DNA of 64,000 nucleotides from Trebonia sp963795335 (GCA_963795335.1 CAWCHI010000001.1:248001-312000), one strand, 5' to 3'. Counted from the first letter of the stretch, positions 23,898-33,085 are shown. The notes: generated by a model from the sequence alone, not told the origin. Numbers and translations are program-made.

Positions 23898-25427
23898 ATG
23901 CAAGACGCAAGGGCTGGAGACGCTGACGCGACCGAGCCCGGGGACCAGCGTGGAAGCGAAGAGCGATATCAGGGAGACATCACGGGCGAGCGGCAGCAAT
24001 CCGGCCGCGCGCTCCGGATGGCATTCGTTCTCGACGTCGCGGGATACGCTACGCGGACCGTGCCCGAACGGGATGATCTCCAGCGGCGCCTGCAGCAGCT
24101 GGTGGTGGCCGCCCTGGCGGCCTGCGGGCTGGCGCTGGACGCGTGGGGCGTCGACCACCAGTGGACTGGGGACGGGATCAACGCGATCCTGCCCGCCAAC
24201 ATCGACCCCACGGTGGTGCTGACCGAGCTGCTCAGGTCCCTGGCGGCCGGGTTGCTGGCGGACAACGCCTCGCGGGCGGACCGGATCCGGCTGCGGATGG
24301 CCGTCGGGGTGGGGCTCATCGAACGGAGCGTGGCCGGCTTCGGCGGGCCGGTGATCATCGAGATCAACCGGCTGGTCGACAGCGCCCGGCTGCGCTCGGC
24401 CCTGGCCGACGAGCCGGCCGCTGACCTCGCGGTCGCGGTCTCCGACCAGGCGCACGCGCTGATCATCGCGCCGGGCTACCCGGGGATCCCGCAGGGCCAG
24501 TTCACCCGGGTCAGCGTGACGGAGAAGGAGTTCTCCGGCTACGCCTGGACCTGGCTGTCGTCGCGGCAGTGGAGCAAGCCAGCCTATATGCCGCTCGCGC
24601 TGTCCGATCCACGTGAGGCAGGCCGCTACCGGTTCGCCGCCCTGCTCGGCCGCGGGCCGTCCAGCGCTGTCTACAGTGCCAGCCGGGGCGAGACCGCATG
24701 GGCCGCGGTCAAGGTACTCGACCAGCGGCTGACGGCCGACCCGGACGTGCGGCGGCGGCTGGCCGACGGCGCCCGGGCGGCCAGCGTCGCCCGCGACGAG
24801 CACCTCGCGCCGATCCTCGACTTCGAGGCCGGGCAGCACGGTCCCGCCTGGGCGGCCCGCGCCCTGGTGCGCGGGCCGTCGCTGGACGCGACGGTGACTG
24901 AGACCGGGCCGCTGCCGACCGCCTCGGTCGGCTGGACCGGGCTCGGGGCCGCCCGGGCCCTCGCCACGCTGCACGCGGCCGGGCTCGCCCACGGCGCCGT
25001 CTCCGCCCGCAACACGCTGCTGAGCGCGCGGGGGCCGGTGCTGACCGACTTCGGCACCAGCCGGACGGCGCTGGTGTCCGGGCCCGGCACTGCCGCCGGC
25101 GACGTGCTCATGCTCGGCGCAGTCATGTGTTACGCCGCGACCGGCCACTACCCGTGGGGCATGACCCCGGTCGCGCCGGTCGCGGCCAGCGGGCGGCCCG
25201 ACTTCGAACTGGGCGGCTGCCCGCCCTGGATGGTGACGCTGGTCCGGGCCTGCCTGGCGCCGGACCCGGCCTTGCGCCCGGCCGCGGCCGAGCTGGCCGA
25301 GCGGGTGGCCGGGGCCGTCGGCGGGCAGCCGCGGTCGTGGCTGCCCGAGCCGGTCGCCGCGCGGGTGACCGAGTACCAGACGCTGCCGTCCTCCCGGGGA
25401 CGGTTCCGGTGGCCGCGCCGCGAGTAG
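23898..25427 (+). CDS. Class III nucleotide-cyclase-homology domain fused to pseudokinase
   Basis: 509 residues. Residues about 40-220 resemble a class III adenylate/guanylate cyclase: both metal-binding Asp positions are present (Asp46 in VLDVAGY, Asp92 in TGDGINAIL), but the substrate-selecting Lys/Glu is Gln and the Asn-x3-Arg transition-state motif is not recognisable. Residues about 243-490 form a protein-kinase fold: a loop like LLGRGPSSAVYSA, Lys272 in AAVKVL, and DFG at 384-386, but the HRD motif is HGA (365-367), so the catalytic base is lost. It is therefore predicted to be a pseudokinase. No TM segments. It may sense or make a cyclic nucleotide for the divergent CRP. The gene ends at a 26-bp perfect palindrome region. 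Confidence 0.8.
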   Translation: MQDARAGDADATEPGDQRGSEERYQGDITGERQQSGRALRMAFVLDVAGYATRTVPERDDLQRRLQQLVVAALAACGLALDAWGVDHQWTGDGINAILPANIDPTVVLTELLRSLAAGLLADNASRADRIRLRMAVGVGLIERSVAGFGGPVIIEINRLVDSARLRSALADEPAADLAVAVSDQAHALIIAPGYPGIPQGQFTRVSVTEKEFSGYAWTWLSSRQWSKPAYMPLALSDPREAGRYRFAALLGRGPSSAVYSASRGETAWAAVKVLDQRLTADPDVRRRLADGARAASVARDEHLAPILDFEAGQHGPAWAARALVRGPSLDATVTETGPLPTASVGWTGLGAARALATLHAAGLAHGAVSARNTLLSARGPVLTDFGTSRTALVSGPGTAAGDVLMLGAVMCYAATGHYPWGMTPVAPVAASGRPDFELGGCPPWMVTLVRACLAPDPALRPAAAELAERVAGAVGGQPRSWLPEPVAARVTEYQTLPSSRGRFRWPRRE

Positions 25428-25495
25428 CGGCCACTGACCGGGGCCGCGGCGGGGCCGCCGGCGGGCGCGGCAGGGCCGCCGGCCAGCCTGCCTGC

Positions 25496-25521
25496 CCGCC
25501 GGCTGGCCGGCCAGCCGGCGG
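25496..25521. terminator. 26-bp perfect palindrome after pseudokinase gene
   Basis: CCGCCGGCTGGCC followed at once by its reverse complement, inside a 75-bp block of further CCGG-rich inverted repeats (25471-25545). It sits between the pseudokinase stop (25427) and the gltX start (25586). Probable terminator. Confidence 0.6.
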
Positions 25522-25585
25522 CTGGCCGGCCAGGCGGCGGAGCAAGGCGAGCCAGTCGCAGGCCCGCGGTCGGTAGGCTTGAGCC

Positions 25586-27229
25586 ATGCTGAGCGCCGCC
25601 CTGACCGACTCCCTTTTCCCCGCCGACCTGCCCGCCGCGGACGTGTGGGAGGCGCGGTACCCGGCGCGCTCGCTGCCCGCAGGGGCCGAAGTGACCCGGT
25701 TCGGGCCGTCGCCGACGGGCTGGCTGCACATCGGCGGGATCTTCACCGCCAGCGTCAACCTCGACATCGCCCGGCACACCGGCGGCCGCTACCTGCTCCG
25801 CATCGAGGACACCGATCAGGCCCGGTTCTCCGAGGGGGCGCTGGCGCAGTTCGAGGCCGGGTTCGACTACTTCGGGATCGCGGCCGACGAGTCGGCCGCG
25901 GCCGGCGGCGACTACGGCCCCTACGTCCAGTCCGCCCGGGCGCAGGTCTACCAGTCCTTCGCGCGCGAGCTGATGCGGCGGGGGCAGGCCTACCCCTGCT
26001 TCGAGACCCCGGAGCAGGCCGAGGCGCGCGCCGCCCGGCAGAAGGCGGTGGGGGCGCTGCCCGGCTACTACGGGGAGTGGGCCATCTGGCGCGACGCGCC
26101 CGAGGACCAGGTGCGGGCCCGGCTGGAAGCGGGTGACCCCTACGTCGTCCGGTTCCGCTCCCCCGGCCTCGGCGGCCAGCGGGTCAGCTTCACCGACGTG
26201 ATCCGCGGGGCCCTGTCGGCCGACGACAACCGCAACGACGCGGTGATCCTCAAGCGCAGCGATACCGACCCGCGGCTGCCCACCTACCACTTCGCGCACG
26301 CGGTCGACGATCACCTGATGCGGGTCACGCTGGTGATCCGGGGCGAAGAGTGGATCTCCTCGGTGCCGCTGCACCTGCAGCTGTTCGACGCGCTCGGCTT
26401 CCCGCGGATCCCCTACGCGCACGTAGCCCCGCTGATGAAGCAGGACGGCGGCAGCCGCCGCAAGCTCTCCAAGCGGCGCGACCCCGAGGCCAGCGTCGGT
26501 TACTACATCGAGCAGGGCTTCCCGGCGGAGGCGGTGCTTTACTACCTGCGCGGGCTCGCCAACGGGCGGCTGGCCGAGCTGCCGCTGCACGAGGCGCTGG
26601 CCGAGCCGCTGCGGCTGACCGAGTTCGGCGTCGCGGGCCCGCTCCTCGACATGCCCAAGCTGGACGACGTGAGCGCCGACTTCGTGGCGACCATCGGCGG
26701 GACGGAGATCATCGACCGGCTGCTGCCGTGGGCCCAGGAGTACGACAAGGACCTCGCGTCGGTGCTGAGGGCCGAGCGCGACCTGGCCCTGCGGGCCCTG
26801 GACGTGGAGCGGGTCGATACCGACAAGCCGCGCAAGGACCTGCGCAAGTGGTCAGACTTCCGCGGCGTCTACGGGTTCTTCTTCGCGGCCATCTTCGAGC
26901 TGGTCACCGACCCGGCCGACGAGCGCTTCGGCGGCCTCGCGCCGGACCTGGTGCGCGCGCTGGCGTCCGGCTTCGCGGCCGGCTACACCGAGCCGGGGCC
27001 CGACGTGGCCTGGTTCGACCAGATCCGTTCGCTGGCCGGCTCGCTCGGCTTCGCGCTGCGGCAGAAGGACTACAAGAAGGACCCGGACGCCTACCCGGGC
27101 TCGATCGCCGATGCCGCCGCCGTCATCCGGGTGCTGCTGACCGGCTCGCGCCAGTCGCCCGACCTGGCCCAGGTCGCGGCCGTGCTCGGCCGGGCCGAGG
27201 TCCTGCGCCGGGTCGGCGCACTGGGCTGA
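25586..27229 (+). CDS. gltX: Divergent glutamyl-tRNA synthetase paralogue
   Basis: 547 residues. Class I synthetase motifs: HIGH as PTGWLHIGG, GRYLLRIEDTDQAR, and KMSKS as RRKLSKRRDPEAS. The catalytic half is full. It differs from the standard ~490-residue actinobacterial GltX (which reads CPSPTGNPHVG): here there is an N-terminal extension (ARYPARSLPAG) and a distinct C-terminal half (DKPRKDLRKWSDFRG, KDYKKDPDAYPGS). It resembles the second GluRS of some actinobacteria and clostridia. It may be a specialised, non-discriminating or resistance-type enzyme; whether the genome has another gltX cannot be seen here. Confidence 0.88.
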   Translation: MLSAALTDSLFPADLPAADVWEARYPARSLPAGAEVTRFGPSPTGWLHIGGIFTASVNLDIARHTGGRYLLRIEDTDQARFSEGALAQFEAGFDYFGIAADESAAAGGDYGPYVQSARAQVYQSFARELMRRGQAYPCFETPEQAEARAARQKAVGALPGYYGEWAIWRDAPEDQVRARLEAGDPYVVRFRSPGLGGQRVSFTDVIRGALSADDNRNDAVILKRSDTDPRLPTYHFAHAVDDHLMRVTLVIRGEEWISSVPLHLQLFDALGFPRIPYAHVAPLMKQDGGSRRKLSKRRDPEASVGYYIEQGFPAEAVLYYLRGLANGRLAELPLHEALAEPLRLTEFGVAGPLLDMPKLDDVSADFVATIGGTEIIDRLLPWAQEYDKDLASVLRAERDLALRALDVERVDTDKPRKDLRKWSDFRGVYGFFFAAIFELVTDPADERFGGLAPDLVRALASGFAAGYTEPGPDVAWFDQIRSLAGSLGFALRQKDYKKDPDAYPGSIADAAAVIRVLLTGSRQSPDLAQVAAVLGRAEVLRRVGALG

Positions 27230-27671
27230 GCCGGCGCCGCTGACGGGCCGCAGCCTTACCTGAGAAAGCACCGGACCATTCCCCTTCTGCCTCCCGGCCA
27301 TGGCATCGCAGAATGCAGGGCCAGCGGGTCGGCCAGGATTGACTGCGCGAGCGGCACAGCTCAATCCCGGCCCGCCGAATTCAACCAATAGCCATTGAAT
27401 AAAAGTAATAGAGACCGTCGTGCGCAGCGCCTTCGCTACGGTGGCGTCACGCCCCTCAGCTGGGGAAAGCCCGCGCGTGCCGGCGAGCGGCGCACCCGCC
27501 CGAGCTGGGGCTCGGGGGCCCTCTGCGCGCGCTCGGCAGCCGCATCATGTTTGCCTCAAGCACGCTAGAACGGACGTCGATGACCGAAGCAGGCCGGCCT
27601 CAAGCAATAGTAGCCTCAGCGGTCGAGCCTATTTGGAATAAACGGGTGGTCCCGCCGGTTACATTTCCCCG
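27230..27671. other. Geneless stretch with serial GC hairpins
   Basis: No convincing ORF. Three hairpins follow one another: CCCC-TCAGCT-GGGG at 27452-27465, an imperfect one near 27477-27495, and CCCGAG-CTGGGG-CTCGGG at 27499-27516. A region of lower GC content lies at 27370-27420. It could be a structured leader, a terminator for gltX, or chance in GC-rich DNA. Confidence 0.35.
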
Positions 27672-27688
27672 GCGGGAACGGTTCCCGC
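27672..27688. promoter_or_regulatory. 17-bp palindrome upstream of helicase gene
   Basis: GCGGGAAC-G-GTTCCCGC, perfect arms, ending 46 bp before the ATG of the DUF3516 helicase. Its position fits an operator overlapping the promoter. Confidence 0.4.
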
Positions 27689-27734
27689 GTGGCGGCGCAG
27701 GCAGGCGCCGGGACAGGGCACCATAGATAACGCC

Positions 27735-30260
27735 ATGACGACAACGCTTACCGAGCTGCTCCCCCCGCGTACGGACAGCCCGCCGGATCCCGACGCGATC
27801 TTCACCGCCTTCTCCGGCTGGGCGAAGGACCGCGGCCTGAGTCTCTACCCGCACCAGGAAGAGGCGCTGATCGAGGTCGTCATGGGGTCGAATGTGATCC
27901 TGTCCACCCCGACCGGCTCTGGCAAGTCCCTGGTGGCGACCGGCGCCCACTTCACCGCCCTCGCCAACGGGCAGCGCAGCTTCTACACCGCGCCGATCAA
28001 GGCGCTGGTGAGCGAGAAGTTCTTCGCCCTGTGCGAGGTCTTCGGCCCGGCCAACGTCGGGATGATGACCGGCGACGCCTCGGTCAACGCCAGGGCCCCG
28101 ATCATCTGCTGCACGGCCGAGGTGCTGGCGTCGATCGCGCTGCGTGACGGCGCCGACGCCGACGTCGGCCAGGTCATCATGGACGAGTTCCACTACTACG
28201 CCGACCCCGACCGGGGCTGGGCCTGGCAGGTGCCGCTCATCGAGCTGCCCCGGGTGCAGTTCGTGCTCATGTCGGCCACGCTGGGCGACGTCACCCGCTT
28301 CCAGGAAGACCTCACCCGGCGCACCGGGTGGCCGACCGCGGTCGTCAAGAACGCCGAGCGGCCGGTCCCGCTGGTCTTCTCGTTCAGCCTCGAGCCGCTC
28401 CACGAAACGCTGAGCGAGCTGCTGAGCACCGACCAGGCGCCGGTCTACGTGGTCCACTTCACCCAGGCGGCGGCCCTGGAGCAGGCCCAGGCACTGATGT
28501 CGACCAACATGTGCACCCGGGCCGAGAAGGACGCCATCGCCGAGATGATCGGCAACTTCCGGTTCGCCTCCGGCTTCGGCAAGACCCTGTCCCGGCTGGT
28601 CCGGCACGGCATCGGGGTGCACCACGCGGGGATGCTGCCCAAGTACCGGCGGCTCGTCGAGACCCTCGCCCAGGCGGGGATGCTCAAGGTCATCTGCGGC
28701 ACCGACACCCTCGGGGTCGGCATCAACGTGCCGATCCGCACGGTCGTGTTCACCGCCCTGTCCAAGTACGACGGGAAGAAGACCCGGCTGCTCCAGGCGC
28801 GTGAGTTCCACCAGATCGCCGGGCGGGCCGGCCGGGCCGGGTTCGACACCGCCGGGCGGGTCGTGGTGCAGGCACCCGAGCACGTCATCGAGAACGAGAA
28901 GTCGTTCGCCAAGGCCCTGGCCAAGGCGGGGGACGCCGCCCTCGCGCGCCGCCGGGTGGTGAAGAAGAAGCCGCCCGAGGGGATGGTCTCCTGGGGCCAG
29001 CCCACCTTCGACCGCCTCGTCGCCTCCGAGCCGGAGCCGCTGACCTCCAGCTTCACCGTCACCCACGCGATGGTGCTGAACATCATCGACCGGCCCGGCA
29101 ATGCCTATGCGGCGCTCAAGCACCTGCTGCGGGACAACCACGAGGACCGCGCCAGGCAGCGCAAGCACATCCACCACGCCATCGAGATCTACCGCGCGCT
29201 GCTCGCGGGCGGCGTCGTCGAGCGGCTGGACGAGCCCGACGCCGAGGGCCGCTACGTCCGGCTCACCGTGGACCTGCAGTACGACTTCGCGCTGAACCAG
29301 CCGCTGTCACCGTTTGCCCTGGCCGCGATCGACCTGCTCGACTCCGGCAGCGAGAGCTACGCCCTCGACGTGCTGTCGGTCATCGAGTCCACGCTCGACA
29401 ACCCCCGGCAGATCCTCTCCGCCCAGCAGTTCCGCGCCCGGGGCGAAGCCGTCGCGGCGATGAAGGCCGACGGGATCGAGTACGACGAGCGCATGGAAAT
29501 GCTGGACACGGTCACCTGGCCCAAGCCGCTGGAAGACGTCCTTGAGGCCGCCTACGAGATCTACCGCCGGGGCCACCCCTGGGTGGGCGACTACGAGGTC
29601 TCGCCCAAGTCCGTGGTCCGCGACATGTTCGAGCGGGCGATGACCTTCCCCGAGTACGTCCAGCTGTACGGGCTGGCCCGGTCCGAGGGGATCGTGCTGC
29701 GCTACCTGGCCGACGCCTACAAGGCGCTGCGGCAGACCGTCCCCGACGAGGCCAAGACCGAGGAGCTGACCGACCTCATCGAGTGGCTGGGCGAACTGAT
29801 CCGCCAGGTCGACTCCTCGCTCGTGGACGAGTGGGAAAAGCTCACCAACCCCGATCCGGAATCGGCCGCGCCGGCCGCCCCGCCCAGGACCCTCACCAGC
29901 AACACCCGGGCGTTCCGGGTCCTGGTCCGCAACGCCCTGTTCCGCCGGGTCACCCTGGCCGCGCTGGGCCACTACGCCGAGCTGGGCGAGCTCGACGCGG
30001 CCGACGGGTGGAACGCGGCGGCCTGGGAGGAAGCGGTCGAGCCGTACTTCGACTCCCACGACGAGATCGGCACCGGCGCGGACGCCCGCGGGCCGGCGAT
30101 GCTGATCATCACCGAAGGCCCGGGCAGCTGGACGGTCCGCCAGATCTTCGCCGACCCGGCGGGCGACCACGACTGGGGCATCTCCGCCACCGTTGACCTG
30201 GCCGCCTCCGACGAAGAGGGCGCCCCCGTCATCCACGTGACCGACGTCGGCCAGCTGTAG
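27735..30260 (+). CDS. Ski2-like DEAD/DEAH-box helicase with DUF3516
   Basis: 841 residues. Helicase motifs in order: I STPTGSGKS, II MDEFHYY (DEFH in place of DEAD), III MSATLGD, then the C-terminal RecA lobe with VGINVP and motif VI HQIAGRAGRAGF. The C-terminal 330 residues match the DUF3516 module (LRDNHEDRARQRKHIHHAIEIYRALL onward). This actinobacterial family is thought to act on RNA or DNA; its substrate is not established. Single-gene unit with an operator-like palindrome upstream. Confidence 0.95.
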   Translation: MTTTLTELLPPRTDSPPDPDAIFTAFSGWAKDRGLSLYPHQEEALIEVVMGSNVILSTPTGSGKSLVATGAHFTALANGQRSFYTAPIKALVSEKFFALCEVFGPANVGMMTGDASVNARAPIICCTAEVLASIALRDGADADVGQVIMDEFHYYADPDRGWAWQVPLIELPRVQFVLMSATLGDVTRFQEDLTRRTGWPTAVVKNAERPVPLVFSFSLEPLHETLSELLSTDQAPVYVVHFTQAAALEQAQALMSTNMCTRAEKDAIAEMIGNFRFASGFGKTLSRLVRHGIGVHHAGMLPKYRRLVETLAQAGMLKVICGTDTLGVGINVPIRTVVFTALSKYDGKKTRLLQAREFHQIAGRAGRAGFDTAGRVVVQAPEHVIENEKSFAKALAKAGDAALARRRVVKKKPPEGMVSWGQPTFDRLVASEPEPLTSSFTVTHAMVLNIIDRPGNAYAALKHLLRDNHEDRARQRKHIHHAIEIYRALLAGGVVERLDEPDAEGRYVRLTVDLQYDFALNQPLSPFALAAIDLLDSGSESYALDVLSVIESTLDNPRQILSAQQFRARGEAVAAMKADGIEYDERMEMLDTVTWPKPLEDVLEAAYEIYRRGHPWVGDYEVSPKSVVRDMFERAMTFPEYVQLYGLARSEGIVLRYLADAYKALRQTVPDEAKTEELTDLIEWLGELIRQVDSSLVDEWEKLTNPDPESAAPAAPPRTLTSNTRAFRVLVRNALFRRVTLAALGHYAELGELDAADGWNAAAWEEAVEPYFDSHDEIGTGADARGPAMLIITEGPGSWTVRQIFADPAGDHDWGISATVDLAASDEEGAPVIHVTDVGQL

Positions 30261-30367
30261 GGTTACCGCCGGCTGAGGTCCAGCGACCGCACCGAACGGG
30301 GGCGGGCGCCGCGGTTCAGGAAACGCATTTCCGTCCGGGCCGCGCCGGCCGGTAGCGTGGCCTACTC

Positions 30368-31396
30368 GTGGAGCCAGATCAAAGCGTCGTCGCCCGGCTG
30401 CGGGCGGCCGGGTGCGTATGGGCCGAGGACGAGGCGGCGTTGCTGGCTGAGGCGGCTGCGACCCCGTCCGCGCTGGACGCGCTGGTCACCCGGCGGGCGG
30501 CCGGGGAGCCGCTGGAGCAGGTGATCGGCTGGGCGCAATTTTGCGGCCTGCGGATCGCGGTCGACCCGGGGGTGTTCGTGCCCCGCCGCCGCAGCGAGTT
30601 CCTGGTCGCCGTGGCGGTGCGGATGGCGGCCGCGGACGCGCCGTCCGGGAGCGGGCGCGGCGTGGACGGGGCGGCCGGGCCGGTGATCGCCGACCTGTGC
30701 TGCGGCACCGGGGCGCTCGGGCTCGCGGTGGCGGCCGGGCTGGCCGGCCGCACCCGGGCGGCCGACTGCCGCCGCGGAGCCGGCCCCGGCTCGGCCACCG
30801 GCCCCGGCTCGGCCGCCGGCCCCGGCTCGGCCGACCGCCCGGGCGAGGACGACCGCCCGGGCGAGGACGGCGGCGTCGCCTTGGACCGCATACCCGGGTG
30901 GGGCCGGCTGCACGCGGCCGACCTTGATCCGGCCGCCGTCGCCTGCGCGCGGCGGAACGTCGAGCCCGCTGGCGGGCGGGTATACCAGGGCGACCTGTTC
31001 GGCCCGCTGCCCGGATCGCTGCGCGGCCGGATCACGGTGCTGATCTGCAACGCCCCCTACGTGCCGACGGCGGAAATCGCGTTCATGCCGGCCGAGGCGC
31101 GCGAGCACGAGGCGCCGCTCGCCCTCGACGGCGGTGCCGACGGGCTCGCGGTGCTGCGCCGGGCGGCAACCGAGGCACGCGGCTGGCTCGCACCGGGCGG
31201 CGTGCTGCTGGTCGAGACGAGCGAGCGGCAGGCCCCGGCGATGGCCGCCGCGATGACGACGGCCGGGCTGGCCGCGCGGGTACACGAGGACAACGAGTCC
31301 GGCGCCACCGTCGTCACCGGCATCGCCCCCCCGGCCGCGGGCCCGGCCACTGGCCCGGCCGCTGTCCCGGCCACTGGCCCGGCTGCGGAGGGCTAG
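30368..31396 (+). CDS. PrmC/HemK-like N5-glutamine methyltransferase
   Basis: 342 residues, GTG start. N-terminal helical domain, RRAAGEPLEQVIGWAQFCG and VFVPRRRSEFLV as in PrmC relatives, SAM motif I IADLCCGTGALGLAV, and the catalytic NPPY replaced by NAPYVPT, the form seen in the putative PrmC-related actinobacterial subfamily. A low-complexity insert (GPGSATGPGSAAGPGS and DRPGEDDRPGED) lies about 135-165, and the C-terminus is PA-rich. It probably methylates Gln of a protein (release factor or other); the target is uncertain because a canonical PrmC usually sits by prfA. Confidence 0.85.
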   Translation: MEPDQSVVARLRAAGCVWAEDEAALLAEAAATPSALDALVTRRAAGEPLEQVIGWAQFCGLRIAVDPGVFVPRRRSEFLVAVAVRMAAADAPSGSGRGVDGAAGPVIADLCCGTGALGLAVAAGLAGRTRAADCRRGAGPGSATGPGSAAGPGSADRPGEDDRPGEDGGVALDRIPGWGRLHAADLDPAAVACARRNVEPAGGRVYQGDLFGPLPGSLRGRITVLICNAPYVPTAEIAFMPAEAREHEAPLALDGGADGLAVLRRAATEARGWLAPGGVLLVETSERQAPAMAAAMTTAGLAARVHEDNESGATVVTGIAPPAAGPATGPAAVPATGPAAEG

Positions 31397-31545
31397 GTCA
31401 CGGCGTGCTGGAGCGAGCGCGACGGGTCGCCCAGCCCGGGCAGCTGCCTCGTGGCCGCTGACATCGCTGCCGCTCCGTCAACCACGCCCTCAGCGGTAAC
31501 CTCTTTCACACGGTCACCAGGATCTGGCTGCTCGACGGAAAATAT
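31397..31545. other. Geneless, AT-richer region after PrmC-like gene
   Basis: No convincing coding sequence. Base composition drops clearly below the local average towards 31530-31620, which together with the palindrome at 31546-31582 marks this as a likely regulatory region for the downstream gene. Confidence 0.4.
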
Positions 31546-31582
31546 CGGAAACAATTACGTGCTGCAGCACATTTTGTTTCCG
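31546..31582. promoter_or_regulatory. Nested 37-bp palindrome
   Basis: Outer arms CGGAAACAA (31546-31554) and TTGTTTCCG (31574-31582) are perfect complements. Centred inside, with a 1-nt offset, is the perfect palindrome GTGCTGCAGCAC (31559-31570). Another GTTTCCG half-site follows near 31595. It lies about 200 bp upstream of the HTH_42 gene, in an AT-richer patch. Either a double-dyad operator or a hairpin. Confidence 0.5.
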
Positions 31583-31780
31583 GATAGCAAAAAGTTTCCG
31601 TAAAACTGCTCTCGACAGTCACAGGAGTAACGGACGTGGAAGTAGCAGGGAGGCGGGCCGTCACCAGCAGCCCACCCGGACGCCCCTCCCGCCCCTGGCT
31701 CCCCTCCCATTCCCGCTCGAACCGTGCCCGCCCGGACGTACAGCGGTGCGCTGTCACCGGCAGGCGATAGGTTCGGCTGC

Positions 31781-33085
31781 ATGACGGTGAAGGTCAGCGA
31801 CGCGCAGCGGCGGGCCCGGCTGATGGAGCGGCACCGGCTCGCGGGGCCGGCCGCGACAGTCACCGAGGCCACCCGGTCGATGCTGGTGCTGCACGCGACC
31901 GACCCGGTGACTGTTTACTTGTCGGCCTGGGCGCGCACCGGGGGCACGGCCGGGCAGGTCGACGCGGCCCTGTACACCGAGCGCTCGCTGGTACGGATGC
32001 TGGGCATGCGGCGCACCGTCTTCATCGTCCCGGCCGAGCTGGCCGACCTGGTGCAGGCGGCCGCCACCGACGACGTCGCCCGGCGGCTGCGCCGGCAGCT
32101 GGAGAAAGACCTGGCCGGCGGGGGCATCGGGGACGGTGACGCGGGCGGCTGGCTCCGGTCGGTGGAAGCGGGCGTGCTGGAGGCGCTGGCGGCCCGCGGC
32201 GGCGGCGCGGCCGGGGCGGTACTGGCCGAAGCCGAGCCGCGGCTGCGCACGCAGCTCATCTATGCCCCGGACAAGTCCTACGGCGGCGCCGCCTACATCA
32301 CCTCACGGGTGCTGGTGCTGATGGCGGCCGAGGGCCGGATGATCCGCGGCCACCGGCGCGGCGGCTGGTCCTCAGGCCAGTTCGAGTGGAACCTGCCCGG
32401 CACCTGGCTGCACCCGGACCTGTCCCCGCCCGCGGCCGACGACGCCGACGGGCTGCTGGCCGCCCGCCTCGGCGCCGGCCTCGACGCGGCCGCCGCGCGG
32501 ACCGAGCTGGCCCGGCGCTGGCTGAGCGTGTTCGGCCCGGCGCCCGCGGCCGATCTGCAGTGGTGGGCCGGCTGGACCGGCGGCCAGACGAAGGCGGCCC
32601 TGGCGGCCCTGGCGCTGACCGAGGTCGACCTGAACGGGCAGCCCGGGGTGGCACTGGACGGCGACCTGGACTTCCCGGCCGGGCCCGAGCCGGCCGTGGC
32701 GCTGCTGCCCGCCCTCGACCCCACCCCGATGGGCTGGCAGTCGCGGGACTGGTACCTCGGCCCGCACGCGCCGCGCCTGTTCGACCGGACCGGCAACATC
32801 GGTCCGACCGTGTGGTGGGCCGGGCGGGTGGTCGGCGGCTGGGCCCAGCGTCCGTCCGGTGAGGTCGTCTGGCGCGCGCTGGAAGACATCGGGACCGACG
32901 CCACCGCCGCCGTCGAGGCGCAGGCCCGGCGGCTGGAGGCGTGGCTGGGGGCTGACAGGGTCACGCCCCGCTTCCGCACGCCGCTGGAGCGGGAGCTGGT
33001 GGCGTTACGGGCGGGAGCAAGACCGTGTCCGCGCGGACGGCACGCCACATGGCGCGGTTTTCGCCGCCGGCGGGGGCGCCGCTGA
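31781..33085 (+). CDS. Winged-helix HTH_42 (AlkZ-like superfamily) protein
   Basis: 434 residues from ATG at 31781 (MTVKVSDAQRRARLMERHRL); the frame is open further upstream but without coding character. The N-terminal LVLHATDPVTVYLSAWAR and the later VRMLGMRRTVFIVP are typical of the DUF1006/HTH_42 family, which consists of tandem winged helices. Relatives include the DNA glycosylase AlkZ, but the AlkZ catalytic QxQ/QxD motif is not visible, so glycosylase activity is unproven. The last ~25 residues are very Arg-rich. It converges on cysS. Confidence 0.85.
   Translation: MTVKVSDAQRRARLMERHRLAGPAATVTEATRSMLVLHATDPVTVYLSAWARTGGTAGQVDAALYTERSLVRMLGMRRTVFIVPAELADLVQAAATDDVARRLRRQLEKDLAGGGIGDGDAGGWLRSVEAGVLEALAARGGGAAGAVLAEAEPRLRTQLIYAPDKSYGGAAYITSRVLVLMAAEGRMIRGHRRGGWSSGQFEWNLPGTWLHPDLSPPAADDADGLLAARLGAGLDAAAARTELARRWLSVFGPAPAADLQWWAGWTGGQTKAALAALALTEVDLNGQPGVALDGDLDFPAGPEPAVALLPALDPTPMGWQSRDWYLGPHAPRLFDRTGNIGPTVWWAGRVVGGWAQRPSGEVVWRALEDIGTDATAAVEAQARRLEAWLGADRVTPRFRTPLERELVALRAGARPCPRGRHATWRGFRRRRGRR

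Noticed and set aside
27600..29177. 525-codon minus-strand ORF opposite the helicase
   Set aside because: Shadow frame of an unambiguous helicase gene.
31506..31872. Minus-strand ORFs upstream of the HTH_42 gene
   Set aside because: They cross the nested palindrome and overlap a well-supported gene start; no motifs.
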